Source: Suillus spraguei
Taxonomy: Eukaryota; Basidiomycota; Agaricomycetes; Boletales; Suillaceae
NCBI GenBank assembly: GCA_016800925.1
Contig: JABCPU010000038.1
Coordinates: 1 to 64,000 of the forward strand
Reading direction: 5' to 3'
DNA length: 64,000 nucleotides
The notes below the pieces were generated by a model. It made no database searches. It was not told the origin of the DNA and worked only from the letters and a program-made list of their open reading frames with translations. Numbering within the stretch: the first letter of the stretch is position 1; every line of letters starts with the position of its first letter. Below, piece after piece: positions 1 through 11,797 of the stretch. Both the position numbers and the translations under genes were made by a program.

Positions 1-331
1 TGTTTTTACCTATCAGCCATCTTCTGCAATTGCACTCATTTTTTTGCTTTCCACTCCTTTGCACTCCTTTTTGCTTCACTTTTGGCTTCACACTCCCTTT
101 GGCTCCATCCTAATAATTTGGTTTTACCCCAGCTTCAGACAACCCATGGCAAATTCCACCAGCTGCGCAATCACGCATCACGTCACGCAATCATACAATG
201 GGACAACTGTGTCGGCACTCGAAAAAACCACGCGAGAAATTTCCATTTCCGAGCTAAGCGTCCCATGTGGCCTTTAAGCGAAAGCCATGTGAGCTAGCGA
301 GCACTTCCCACCTTTCCCCTTACTTTATAGA
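1..331 (-). mobile_element. 5' end of a second Helitron, continuing off the left edge
   Basis: Positions about 148-331 repeat, with moderate divergence, the 5' terminus of the Helitron at 332-7041 (compare 6849-7041). On the minus strand both start with TCTATAAAGTAAGG followed by a G-run and a shared block containing the GCTAGCTCACATGGCTT motif. The terminal TC is at 330-331. No open reading frame of note lies in this piece. Bases 40-120 hold a degenerate version of the hairpin unit seen at 338-665, so this element may be a short non-autonomous relative. Only its 5' end is in the window. Confidence 0.75.
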
Positions 332-337
332 CGAGTC

Positions 338-665
338 CACCACCCGTTGTGCCTTCGGCACAGGAAGCAAAAGGAGTGCTTCGCACTCCTTTTGCTTCCT
401 GTCCAAGGCTTCATCCTAATAATTCACTTTGCCCAAGGCACAGGAAGGCAAAAAGAGTGCTTCGCACTCTTTTGCCTTCCTGGCCTTGGCTTCATCCAAT
501 AATTTTCTTTGCCCAAGGCACAGGAAGCAAAAAGAGTGCTTCGCACTCTTTTTGCCTTCCTGGCCTTGGCTTCATCCCAATAATTTTCTTTTGCCCAAGG
601 CACAGAAAGCCAAAAAGAGTGCTTCGCACTCTTTTTGACTTTCTGGCCTTGGCTTCATCCTGATA
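338..665. repeat. Four tandem ~82-bp units, each with a long hairpin
   Basis: Four units each contain an inverted repeat of about 16-18 bp around a TTC loop (core AGAGTGC-TTC-GCACTCT, centred near 386, 460, 541 and 629), separated by a shared GGCTTCATCC..AATAATT spacer. The array sits inside the 3' end of the Helitron, directly before its terminal hairpin. Unit differences are mostly matched on both arms, so the stems are preserved. No protein is expected from it. Confidence 0.85.
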
Positions 666-760
666 ATCATAGTAAATCTTCAAACAAACATGTACATTTC
701 ACCACCATTTCAGCAAGACTAAAAGTACACTATACATCACTTTACATAAAACTACATCAA

Positions 761-3700
761 TCAATTCTCAATCTGATCTCCAAGTCCTCTCAGCACTTCT
801 GTATACACCACATTGGTCGTCTTTGACCCTTCTTCATGCTCTGGAAAGATAGCACACACTCTCTCTGGGTGAGTGCACCTGGACAATGCCACATACAGCT
901 GTCCATGACTGAACACAGGAGTTCTCAAATCCAGTCCAACCCACTTCACACTTTGACCTTGAGCCTTGTTGATTGTCATAGCAAATGCAAGACGGACAGG
1001 AAATTGTCGACGCTTTAGAGGATTGGGTTGTCTTCAGCAGTGGCATCCAGAGTCATCCTGGGATCAGCACTGTGTCCTGATTGTCTTGCTGGGCTTCATC
1101 AACTCCATCCTTGAGAATCCGACATTTGAGCACATGTGTGGTCCAAGACAGGAGGATCATCCTGGTTCCATTGTAGAGGCCATTGGTGGGATCCAAGTTG
1201 CGCAACAGCATCAGAGGAACACCCACTTTGAGTTCCAATTTGTGCAAAGGGAACCCTGATGGTGTCAGAGTGTGAAGGAACTCATGAGGGATATAGTCAT
1301 AGTCCCTCTCAGCAACTGAGTCTGCACTGGTGAACACTGCTTTTTCTCCAGGAATAATTCAAGAATGTTGGCATTGATTTCATCCACATCAGTGTTCTTT
1401 GCAGAGAGGATGGTACGTTCCAGGAAGAAGGAATCATTCACAGGAGGATGGTCAGGAAGCAGGATAGGAGAGTAGAGGGCATTGATGAGTGACTGGACAT
1501 TATTGTTGGCACAGCGCATATGAATTGGAAGGACACTGTTCCATCAGCATGTGTGTTCTTTCCAGCTCCAATCTCCAGAAGCCACTTGGCAAATTCATCA
1601 GAGGCAGGGTCTTGACCAAGGCGCATGTTTGTCTTGAGATGGAAGATCTGAAGCCTTGGCCAAATGCGAGATCTGCAGAAGGTAGCACCCACTATCTGCT
1701 CTCTGGATCCATGAGCCACCACTGGTAGAGTCTGTCTGAAGTCTCCTCCAAAGAGTATGGATAATCCTCCAAAATCAGCATCAACATTGAGAAGGTCGCG
1801 CAATGAGCGGTCAAGGCATTCCAGATTGTGACGGTGTAGCATTGGAATTTCATCGCAGATGATGAGGGAGGTGGCCTTCAGAAGCTCATGCACAACATCT
1901 CCTTTCTTGATGTTGCAGGAGCTGTCTTCATTGATGGGGATTGGAATCTTGAATCGCGAATGAGCTGTACGTCCACCTGGCAGGAGGAGAGAAGCAATTC
2001 CAGAGGAAGCCACACACAGGACAATCTTGCCTTCAGCACGGAGTTTTGAGGCAATGAGCTTGCAGAGATATGTCTTGCCACATCCACCTGCACTGTGGAC
2101 AAAGAATGCATGTCCAGGTGTCTGCTCATTTCTTTGCATGGCATCATTGACCACTGCATCAAAGACTGTCCTCTGCTCCTGATTGAGAGAAAGCACTCCT
2201 GGATCCACCATCTGCTGGAGCTCCTCCTGGTTATACTGGAGCTGCTCAGCAATGAGCTGATTTCCCTGCATGACCCCCCATCTTGCTGCCATTTGAGGTG
2301 TAGGCATCTGAGGAATCACTTGCAAAGACTTTCCATTTTTGCGAAGTTTTCCATCAATGAGATAGAGACCATAGTCATAGACCTCTTCATTTGTAGGGTT
2401 AGGAATGTTGAATGGGGCATGAGACAGGTGGTGATGCAGATCATCACAGAGATTGTCCTTGAATTGGTTCCAAAGATCACTGGGGTCTGTAGGGTTGCAG
2501 TGTATGAGGATGATGGCAAAGAGATTGCGCATGCCATGTCCAGTGCTCATGTGAGAGGCATCCTGCAAGCATTGGATCCATTCATTGTCATCCTCAAGCA
2601 GACCTCTACGTCGACATGCCTCCTTGAAAGTGTCATATAAAACACCATCAACTGTTCGAAGGTTCTCATAGGAGGTGGCCCTTGAATATATGGTGAGTTT
2701 GATTGATAAAAATTGACATGAGCATCATACCTTTTACTACAGTCAGAAGCAATCTCAGGTAGAAGCGCTCTCCAGATCCAGGTGCAGCAGAGTACATCCT
2801 TCCAATGGCCATTCCACGTTGTCGTACCTTCCATGCGGTCTTGTTCCATACAAATTTTGAGGGGAAGTCCTGGTAGAGGTGGTCATGGGCTCCAGCTGCC
2901 ACCAAGACATTGTTGGCATTGGCTTTGAACCATCCAGTGAGGCAAGTCTCCTTGGTTGCTGCGCGCTCAAGAACATCCTGTGCATTATCCTCAGGATCAT
3001 AAAACACCATGTGTTCATTTGGAAGGTGGACTGGATGGACATTTCTGTCAGGTATCTGGGCAGAGATGAAGGAGTCTATTTGTTCCACAGTGCGAATCTT
3101 GTGGTCTGGATCCAGGAAGATGAGAAGGTGCATGTGAGGCAGACCACGCTTTTGATATTCAATGGTGTACACCAATCCTGCAACCTTGCCATAGTAGCCA
3201 TTGCGAACTTTCTTCAGCAGAGCCTGCTGCTTTTGATAGAATACGCGAGCCACCAAGTCTGGACGGTCCACAGCAGTTTGACCTACATTAGAAAACTTGT
3301 CAAAATCAAGTCATAATGATGCATCAGTATGTCACTTTACCTGGAAGGAGATTCTCAGTAATCTCAGGCCAGTTCCCATTGGCAGTCATTGTCAGGAAGA
3401 GATCAGGTTTCTTGCAGGCACGGCAGATGGCCAAGGAGTCCTGCAGTAGCTGCTGCATATAGCGAGGGCTTCCAGAATGAGAGGAGGGAAGGATTATAGC
3501 ACGACCTGTCTCAGCCAAATTGCCTACTCCATCATTGAGAATATTGTCTGTGAGGCCTTGGTAGCAGTCAGCCCTGATCTTCTTCTGGTTGTTTCTTATC
3601 CAGTTGAGTCTGCTCTGCTCAATGGAAGCCCAAGCATCAACAACATACTGCTGGAACAGCCTTCCACCACGAAAGATGTTGTTGTAGTCAATGCGAGCTG

Positions 3701-5316
3701 GACGGGGATGAAGACGAAAGGCATAATACAGCAGCTGAGTCACTTTTTTGGCACGTGCACGTCCACCCTGAGGAATGATCATATCAATGTAGAGGTCCCA
3801 GCCATCCTCTCCATTAGGAAAGAGAAGGACATAATGAAGACAGGCATATGCATGGTTGAGTTGACTGATGCGTCTAAGTCGACCATTTTGATAATATAAA
3901 ATGATGTCGCGTTCATGAGACACCTCCTCAGATCCATCTCCAGGAAGAGCTGCAGCAATTTCATTGGCAGTAGGAAGGTTGTATCTTCGACCATCTGTGC
4001 CTGGCAGGAAGTGAATACGCACAGAAACATCTGTCTGCTCCTCTGGAGGCTTCTCTTGCATGATTTGATAGGCTTGCTTGTAGACAGCAGCATAGGGGTG
4101 TTTTCGATGCAACATGTCATGCAGATCTCTGAGAATCTGACGATCAAGACCTTCATTTCCAGGACGGGTGGTGCGGATGTTGGTGGCTTCTTCAGAGTCA
4201 TATATATAAAGTTGTGCATATGAAGGCTGGACACCCTCTGGAGGTAGAAGACTGCCCATGAGGTGATGGAGAGAGCCATGGATACGAAAAGCATTTGGGC
4301 CAGATCTTTGAACAGCACGATCCTCAATATTGACACCAACAGAGGTAAATGCAAGAGCACTGTTGTATTGGCGAATTTTTGATACAAATGTTCTGTCTCT
4401 ATATGCCTGCTCCAGCTCAGGTGGCCATGCTGGAAATGGGGGAAGGCTGACTTGGCCCTGCAAGCAGCACATACCAAAGCGAGGGTTTTGCAAAGAGGAG
4501 TTGGAAAGTCTTTCACATGCAAAGTGAAGTGCATGACATTTGGGACACTCCACATTAAGGGGACCAAGAGTATGATGGTTGGCTGGTTCTGTATATGGTT
4601 GAGCTCCATCAGGAATAGGAATGACCTGATTGATATGCTGGTTGTCCTCTTCTTCATGCTCCTGGTGTTGTTCCTGCTGTTGGATTCTCCTTCTCTCTTC
4701 ATCATCTGCATGTTGCTCTTGAGATATTGGGTCATTATATTCATGTAGTGCCTCCTCAAGACGCTCCTGCTCCTCATGAACTCTCTGCTGTGCACGGTTG
4801 TGGCGGGCATCCTCCTGATGACCTGCTCGTTGAATATCCTGAGCTTGTCTATCTTCCTGCTGCTGCAAGTGAAAGGCATCTATCTCCTCCTGGCCTTGTC
4901 TATGGATATGCTCCTGCTGTAATTGCTGTTGGATCTGCTCTTGACGTAAGACCTCCTGTGCTTGTCTGTCTCCCTGCTGCTGGAAATGATGCTGAAACAG
5001 ATTATTAAATTCTTGATAATCTGGTTGAGGTGGTACAGGCAAAGGTGGTGCAGGATTGGGTGCAAAGTATTGTTGGAGATTGTTGAAATTGTGAGGACCA
5101 ACTGCACCCTCATAGTGAATAGGACCATGCATGTATTGATCATAGTTCTGTCTATTCATCTGTTCAGCTTCCTCTTCCTGCTGCCGTTCACGGCGATAAT
5201 CCTGAGCATGCCTAGCAATTATTTCAGCTAGCTGCTGCTGCTGTATATTATGTCCCTGTGCAGCTTGTTGCTGCAGCAATGGAAAGGCTGCCAAGTTATT
5301 CTGAGCAGGAGCAGGG

Positions 5317-5357
<41 letters not shown>

Positions 5358-5369
5358 GGCAGGGCAGGG

Positions 5370-5462
<93 letters not shown>

Positions 5463-6200
5463 ATAGGTTGTTGTTGAGGATTATTACGCCTTCGCCTGGC
5501 AGCACGACGTGCTTCATGACTATTTACTGTGGCTGCAGCAACATTTGCCATACGACGTTCATACTCATTCTGAAGTGCAGCAGGTGGAGGAATATAACCA
5601 AAGGGAGGTCCTAAGGCTGCAGCAGCAACAGGTGGCCCAGGGGTGGTGGTGGGTGGTGTAGACGCCACATACGTTGAGCCTCATGATGCTCAATAATATG
5701 ACGTGGCATATTAGGAAACCTTTGCATGGGAATTGGACCATGGTTCAAATTTCCCAAGATCTGAGGAATATTCTATGAACAAATCAGAACATGTCTTATG
5801 AAAATCAGAAAATTAGTTCCTACCATTTGAGCAGCATTTTCTAATGGTTGAGCTATAGGAGCAGGATGGCGACGTGCAGGAGGGGAGCCAATAATTCGCT
5901 GATTTCTCTCAGCGTGACGTGCAGCAGCCTGTGCTCGCTGAGGAGAGGTAGGAGGAGTGGAGGGATTCCTATCAAGAATAAATATCAGTCAAAATAAATA
6001 TATATGTCAATAACCACATACATTGAAGAAGATATATGAAACAAAGGGAGAGAAGAGCTAAATTTCCAACAGTTGAAGTTCCACTGTGTCACAGATAAGC
6101 CATCATATTATATACATGCAGCAAAATATCACATACCAAAGATCCAAACAAATATTGCCAAGAGTGACTGAAGAAGTACCAGCAGTTTCCAGGATGAGCT
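761..6200 (-). pseudogene. Helitron Rep-helicase (RepHel), disrupted
   Basis: Exons on the minus strand can be threaded through introns 6084-6136, 5969-6021, 5773-5823, 5617-5672, 3283-3340 and 2681-2730 (50-58 bp, GT-AG). In order: Pro/Ala-rich and Gln-rich N-terminus; a Cys-rich zinc segment (CPKC near 4543, MCCLQGQ near 4465); the Rep HUH motif (GLPHMHLLIF, about 3130); Pif1-type helicase with Walker A GGCGKT (about 2085), DEIPML, GGDFRQ and the C-terminal ALSRC motif near 885. The stop is at 761. Frame breaks occur near 5360 (microsatellite), at the 2681-2730 splice junction, and near 1530, 1350, 1057 and 1015. The Rep tyrosine segment is missing altogether (see findings). Single-base breaks could partly be sequence errors; the missing Rep block is not. 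The first exon is not resolved above about 6200. Confidence 0.88.
5306..5461. repeat. GCAGGA hexanucleotide microsatellite inside the Helitron gene
   Basis: About 25 copies of GCAGGA/GCAGGG. On the minus strand it encodes Pro-Ala repeats between a basic segment (HEARRAARRRR) and the Gln-rich region. One unit near 5361-5372 is only 5 nt long, which shifts the frame; repairing it would join both flanking reading frames. Confidence 0.9.
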
Positions 6201-6531
6201 AATACCCTGGAAGTTCGACGTATGACAGTGCTAAGAACAGCTGAAAGCTGCCCGAGAAATTATCCCGAAGGATAGGATGGCAACTGTAAGAAGGCTGCAA
6301 GCAGACCAACTTAGCACAGAAAAGTGCCCCGCCAATCCAAAATCTCTACACTGTAGTATACCCAGAGGTCCAGAAACAACCAGCGAACACCTGCAAGAAC
6401 AGATGGCCAGGGAAGTAGGACTTGGTTACACGTTCGTCTTGAATCAACAGGAGTTCGCGAGTCCAGATGGAATACAGGGCCAGTAACAAACAACAATCAC
6501 ACTCACTATGCTTCAAACTCCAAGATACGGC

Positions 6532-6592
6532 CAGTCCAGGTCCAGGTCCAGGTCCAGGTCCAGGTCCAGGGGGTCCAAGGGGTCCAAAGGGT
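6532..6592. repeat. CCAGGT hexanucleotide repeat
   Basis: Tandem CCAGGT units grading into GGGGTCCAA units, in the 5' non-coding part of the Helitron. No function is apparent. Confidence 0.85.
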
Positions 6593-7041
6593 CCAAAAAC
6601 ACGTCAAAAAGCGAAAATGCCTGATATCTGATTACATAATCATTAATTTTTATCATAGTTTCAATATGTACACTATATAGGCTTACAGGAATCAAGAACA
6701 GTGAAAGATATATCTACCAAAATAAAGCAGAAAAACAAACAGAGGTTGAATATATTGAAAAAGTATTACTTTCTCAAGAAGTGGCAGAGGGAGCAGTGGT
6801 GGGGAAGAGAGGAAACGAAGATTGGAGCTGGAGGGAACTACAGCGCACCAGCTGCGCAGTCACGTGACCAAATCACGCAATCATACAATGGGACAACAGT
6901 GTATGGGACAACATTGAGTCGGCACTTAAAAAAAACCACGCGAGAAATTTCCAAACCGAGCTAAGCGAAAAAACGTGGCGTTTAGCGAAAGCCATGTGAG
7001 CTAGCGAGGACATTCCCACCTTTCCCCCCTTACTTTATAGA

Positions 7042-7517
7042 TTTCTTCTTAGATAGATCAAGAATCCTAGGATATGTACGCTGCTAAGGTTTGATCAAGT
7101 TTTACGGAATCAAATCAATCTATGCAGTTTGAGAACAAGAAGTCAGGATCCGTGTGGTCATAGTAACAACATGCCCGAGCCTTCTTTTCTCCGTATACTC
7201 TCAGTACTGTTTGGATCTAGCGATGATACTGCATTCGACTATGTTATCAATCTGGGCTTTTCAACTCTTGCTGTGAAAACTGATGCCGTGTCACCACCGG
7301 TTCACGCACCAACTGGATTCTGCACTCATCACTGTTGGCAACCTTACGATACGAATACTCAATCGTCGAGCCAGAACGAAATAAGGTGCTCATGAAGCGA
7401 CAGATGGCTCGAGGATGAACAGTATGGATGGTAGACATTGAGATATGTGCTCGCATGGCTCGGTAAAATGTAAGTCATCTTATAGATCTCCCCTATTTTT
7501 GATGGTCTATTTTCGGT
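7042..7517. other. Non-coding stretch between Helitron and DUF6533 gene
   Basis: Short open frames only, none with recognisable content. It would hold the promoter of the gene starting at 7518 if that start is right. I see no repeat or RNA gene. Confidence 0.5.
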
Positions 7518-8015
7518 TTGACCTTGCATGCCGACACAATTTACATCTTTGACGGTATTCCTACGCAAACGTTATATGACCACACGGACACTGATGCATC
7601 ATCCCTCGATCTTATTTGGGTGATTCAAGCGCTAGTTGGTGGTATATATGCTATTGCCATACGCCCATCAAGTTCGCTTCTGGATCCCACTCCCATTTTC
7701 TACTGATATGACCATCATTTCAGATGATCCCGCTTGGTGGCTTGCCATTGATTCATATCAAGTTTGCAGTTACTTTACAGGTTCGTAGAAAGCAGTTGCA
7801 TGTTGAAGCTAATGTCTCAACTTAACCTCGGCTGTTGTTTTGCAGTTGCTGCCTTTGTTGGAGTAACGTATGATTGGGGTGAGCATGATAATATTAAAGG
7901 ACTGCTGATATCTTACAACTGTTTTCAGTACTTACATTTGGACAAGAGGTATGTCGATGCTATGACCGGGAGTAGCCATCTTACCGAGGATGATTTATAG
8001 GTAGAGTTGATCTGG
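7518..8015 (+). CDS. DUF6533-family membrane protein, 5' part only
   Basis: Five exons read through in one frame: 7518-7641, 7724-7780, 7846-7878, 7929-7948 and 8001-8015 (83 codons), with introns 7642-7723, 7781-7845, 7879-7928 and 7949-8000, all GT-AG. The spliced product contains DDPAWWLAIDSY, then SYFTVAAFVGVTYDW and VLTFGQEVELIW. This matches the start of DUF6533, a fungal multi-pass membrane domain of unknown function whose hallmark is a YDxxLTxxxEVxxIW segment. After the donor at 8016 I could not find the following transmembrane exons, so the gene is probably truncated or diverged. The start codon is uncertain; the splicing pattern is convincing because exons as short as 15 and 20 nt keep the family motif in frame. 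Confidence 0.72.
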
Positions 8016-8961
8016 GTGAGTAGCATCTCAAGTTATGTGGTGTTCGGAAGTTGTTTTCAAGGAGACCTAGAACTAGGGAATGATTTCGTTGTAGTATTTA
8101 GTCAAGGGATCTATTGTGTGTTCTGCCAGCCTATCAGTAAAGCACCTGGCTCTGTACCTAGAGGCGGACAGCGTGCCAAATCTACAGCTTGGTCCCTATT
8201 GGCCAGTTCAAGGCTACAGCAACACCTTACTTCGTGGGTCACTGTACACATACTCACAGATCTACCCAGTGATTCTCAGAAAATTCTTAATTGTCGCTGT
8301 AGACGTATGTACAGACAATATTTGTTCAGACAACTTGCACAAAAAATGCGGAGCTTGTACAATATAGCGCACAACGAACAAAATCGAACAGGAAAAGTTT
8401 GTGGCGTTTACTTGTTTTTCTAACTTTTCTAATGGTGTTGTCAAATCCTGGACATCTCTATTGGCACTTAGACTGGCTGCCCACACAGTACACCAAGCGC
8501 CGGTCCTTCTTTTCTCTGTATGATTCCTACGACTGCTTGGGCAGATGGGCGTGACTCTTGAGGGCGCAACAAGCAACTGACCTTGACTAAGCCTAGTAAG
8601 CACCGAGGAAAGTTGTCGGACTGAGCTTCGATGAGTTGGTGTCTCGGATTCAGGGTACTGAAAATTCCTCGCAACTTTTCAACAGCTGTTTATGATGGTT
8701 AGTTTGATAGACAACGCGGAGCCGTAGTTGAATCGTAATTGTACAGATAAGTGTTTGCTTGGTTGCTACATTCACGTGTATAGATAAACAAAACTATATG
8801 AACAAAACGAACCGCGCAGCGGCAATTGACTCAATTTACAATAAGTTATAACTTATTAACGCACTATCAAGCAACGTGCAAGGAAAATAGATATCGTCGA
8901 CCGCATTCTTATTGATGATGTTCCTACTCACATGTGCAGGTCAGTTTCCGAATCGCGAAAA
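8016..8961. other. No identifiable gene; possible remains of the DUF6533 gene
   Basis: Expected downstream exons of the gene at 7518 (several membrane helices) are not recognisable. Open frames at 8007-8423 (+) and 8262-8674 (-) resemble nothing I know. No repeat was recognised. Confidence 0.4.
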
Positions 8962-11797
8962 TTATTGGAAACACACCTTCGCAAGATTTTGTACTTTGGG
9001 TAAAGCAAATTTCTGCGTTTCAAATAAAATAGCAAGGCAAGACCGGAGGCCCTTCAAAGACCACTGCCTTTCGAGCCAGCAGAGGAGATGGCGACTCCAG
9101 AAAGACTTAAACAAGTGATCGAGCGTGTTGTCCCATGGACTGTGAGCTCGCGAGAGATGGAACGCCCAATTCTGACACGCATAATTGAGAGCGTTGGAAG
9201 CTGATCGACTTCGTTTCCGTGCTTCGTATGCAAAACCTTCGAAGGCCATCATAGCATGGAATATTTCCAGTTCTGATGGGAAGCGGCATTGCAGTGAAGC
9301 GGAATAAGGGTCCTGATGCCTTAATGCCAAGAACACTGGGAACATCAAGAAATCCGGCAAATTCTTGAACTGCTGGATTGCTTGGAAAACTGCAAATGAG
9401 AGCAATTCCGGATTGATCGCGTACTCGCTGACCGCTTCCAAAGTCCTCGAGAATTCCTCCATTGTCACCCAGACAGATGCCGCAGCAGTCGACTGCCACG
9501 CTTGACCTTGGGGCGTGTGCAACCAGTCTTGGCCGCTTTGGGTCTGCAGCCATTCTCGTCCGCTCTGGGTCTTCAGCCAATCTTGCTCACCCTGGTTCTG
9601 CAACCAGTCCCGTCCGGACTGGGTCGTTAGCCAGTCTTGTCCGTCATGGGTCTGCAGCCATTGTCGCCTGCTCTGGGTCGGCAGCAAGTCTTGTCGACTC
9701 TGGGTTTGCAGCCAGTCCTGTCCACTCTGAGTCTGTAGCCACTCTCTCCCGCTCTCGTTCCTAAGCCACGCTCGTCCACTCTCAGTCTTCAGCCAACCTT
9801 CTCCATTCAGGGTCTGGTGCGTGTCCCGATTATGCGGGTATGTAGTAAGTCTCGCCCCCGCCGGGCCTGTAACCAGCCTTGCCCCCACCTCTGCAACCAA
9901 TCTTGCCCCCACTGAGTCCGCAGCCAGTCTTGACCCCACCGACTTTGCAACCAATCTTGCCCCGGCTGGGTTTGCAGCCAATCTCTTCCGCTTTGCGTCC
10001 CCAGCCAAGATGGCCAGGCCTCGGTCAGTGACCCTTTCCTCCCCTGGGTCAGTAACCAGTCTCGGACGCTGTGGGCTTTTGGCCAGAATGTCTTCCCCTG
10101 TATCTGGAGCCAGTCTTTCCTCCACCGATTCTGCAGCCAGTCCTTTCCCCCTTGGGTCTCCAGCCAAGCGCACCCATCAAGGGTTTCCAGCCAGGACAGT
10201 AAAATCTGACTTATGACCTCCCCGAAGCCACTGCAGGGCTATAAGGACTGTGAATGATGTCGGTGGTTCGACGATGAAGGCTAATTCTTGCTTCAAGCTC
10301 TGCGGATCATGGGGTTTCATAGTCCGGCTATGAATCTTTAATTGCGACAGTGCGTCCAGCAAGGCTGTCCTTTGTGGGATGGTTTCCATCATTAAGTGGA
10401 GACATGAGCGAGCGAGTAGGGAGTGGGGGCATTTGGTATACTGTACTTCTGGGAGGCTACAGTTTGAAGAGTCGAGAACGTAGTCACGAACGGACGAGTG
10501 GAAGATATTCACCGGGAGACCACTGTCCGTAGGAATATCCATGATTGACCGAAGCTGCGAAAGTACTATCTTGACATCCTTACCTTCGCCAGGGCCAAGA
10601 AGTTCTGAGATTTGAGAAATGGAGAGAGGGTCGGCAAGGGCAGCAACAATGGATAAATGCATGTAAGCTCGCGCGGAGTCACTGCATGTGGCGAGGATGC
10701 GGTCATATAACTTGTACACCTCCGTTCCTGGTAGCAGCTCGCTCGTAAACTCGAGCATGAGTCGAAGTCGATCGCGGGGATCATGATATTCGTCATCGAT
10801 GAACTTCATCATCGTAGATGCCACGATGAAACGTTTCCCCGCTCGACTTGTCAGCCGTGCAAGTTGACCCTTCGACAGTTGTGGAAAGTTCGAACATCGA
10901 ACTCTCAGCTTTCTGAGGGAATGCTCGAGGAAGATACAGATGTCACGGTCAACATCTGCATCATCTAAGGGAATGGCTGTAACCGCTCCTATCACAGTAA
11001 CTTTCTCTAGTACCCCCCGTACTGGAGCGCACTCCTCTTTCTCCTGAATAGCTTCACGGATATGCTCTTCTGAGCGACTCGTGAGGAGGATGTGGACCAC
11101 AGGCAGATCTGGTTCATGGAGCGCCTCGTCGAGTAGAGAGATGAGATCGACAACCTCAGTTTCGGACATGCATTCGTCAAGGGCATCAACAATAAATGCC
11201 AAAGGCGGACACTCGTGCAGTCTGGATTGAAGGTTCCGCAAAGGTTTCAAAAATAGTCCCTCCATCTGATCACGAAGAGATTTATTTGGGTCTAGAAGAG
11301 CAGGATTATTGCGGATGGTTCTGTTCAAGTCTTCCCGGACGCTAGGAAAATTGCATCCAAGCTGGTATGCAAGTGTCGCAAAAAAATATCCAGTCGTGCA
11401 GCGTTCGGTGTACTTGCGCGAGAAAAAGAACGTGCCTGCAAGTCGCTTCTCGATCTTTGTATTATCCGTGACTTTCAGACTTCTCATCCTTTCAGCCACG
11501 GTGAATGCAACCGCGGACTTTCCAACCCCTGCCGTGCCATGCAGCCAAATGAGTCGATTCTTCTTTCGGCCGTCCAATAATTTATAGATGGAGCTGAGAA
11601 GGTCCACCCGCGTTCCATCCAAACACTTCGGATGGGGCTGGCGTTCAGGAGAATCATACTCGGCACCGTTGATGGCGACTCGGGATAGACTCTCCCACGT
11701 GCCTTCAGATGATCGAGTATCCCCAGGCACTGTGAATGAAGTCAGCGATCAATATGGTAGATAAGAGATGGAGACACTGACGTCGGCCGTGACTCAT
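8962..11797 (-). pseudogene. NACHT-domain STAND protein with WLQT repeats, copy 1 (interrupted)
   Basis: A 16-nt first exon (11797-11782, MSHGR) joins across a 52-bp intron (11730-11781) to a long second exon. The NACHT ATPase follows: Walker A GTAGVGKSA near 11525, Walker B FIVDALDEC near 11185, then a helical region. A +1 shift near 10197, relative to copy 2, puts the reading frame into a TGA at 10177-10179. The W-L-x-T repeats between 10205 and about 9840 are in the shifted frame; a second indel near 9840 restores the original frame, which stays open through more repeats and the C-terminal domain (YACQNWAFHLSRA, FWSRHLLCWLERQW) to 8962. It would signal non-self in the manner of fungal NLRs (inference). 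Upstream sequence near 12010-12170 resembles that before copy 2, so extra 5' exons are possible. Confidence 0.85.
9470..10205 (-). repeat. 27-bp coding repeats (W-L-Q-T-x-x-G-x-x), NACHT copy 1
   Basis: About 25 imperfect 27-bp units. Each encodes a 9-residue motif beginning with Trp-Leu-Gln-Thr. Units between about 10205 and 9840 lie in a frame different from the rest. All three frames are largely free of stops across the array, because the repeat has few TA-containing codons. Confidence 0.85.

Larger units (their letters stand above)
332..7041 (-). mobile_element. Helitron rolling-circle transposon
   Basis: The minus-strand 5' end is TC at 7040-7041, preceded by A at 7042, as expected for insertion at an A^T dinucleotide. 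The 3' end is placed at 332: a GC-rich hairpin (stem GTGCC/GGCAC at 349-361) lies 13 nt before a terminal CTCG at 332-335, one base away from the canonical CTRR. There is no target-site duplication, also typical. It encodes a Rep-helicase (761 to about 6200, minus). The terminus abuts another Helitron 5' end at 331. Size 6.7 kb. The 3' boundary is an inference from the hairpin and from the abutting element. Confidence 0.82.

Noticed and set aside
5228..5614. Several long frames over the GCAGGA repeat on both strands
   Set aside because: Hexanucleotide repeats are open in every frame; only the minus-strand Pro-Ala frame continues into flanking Helitron coding sequence.
9462..10216. Plus-strand frames with Ala/Ser-rich repeats
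   Set aside because: Antisense of the WLQT repeat array of NACHT copy 1; no independent coding evidence.
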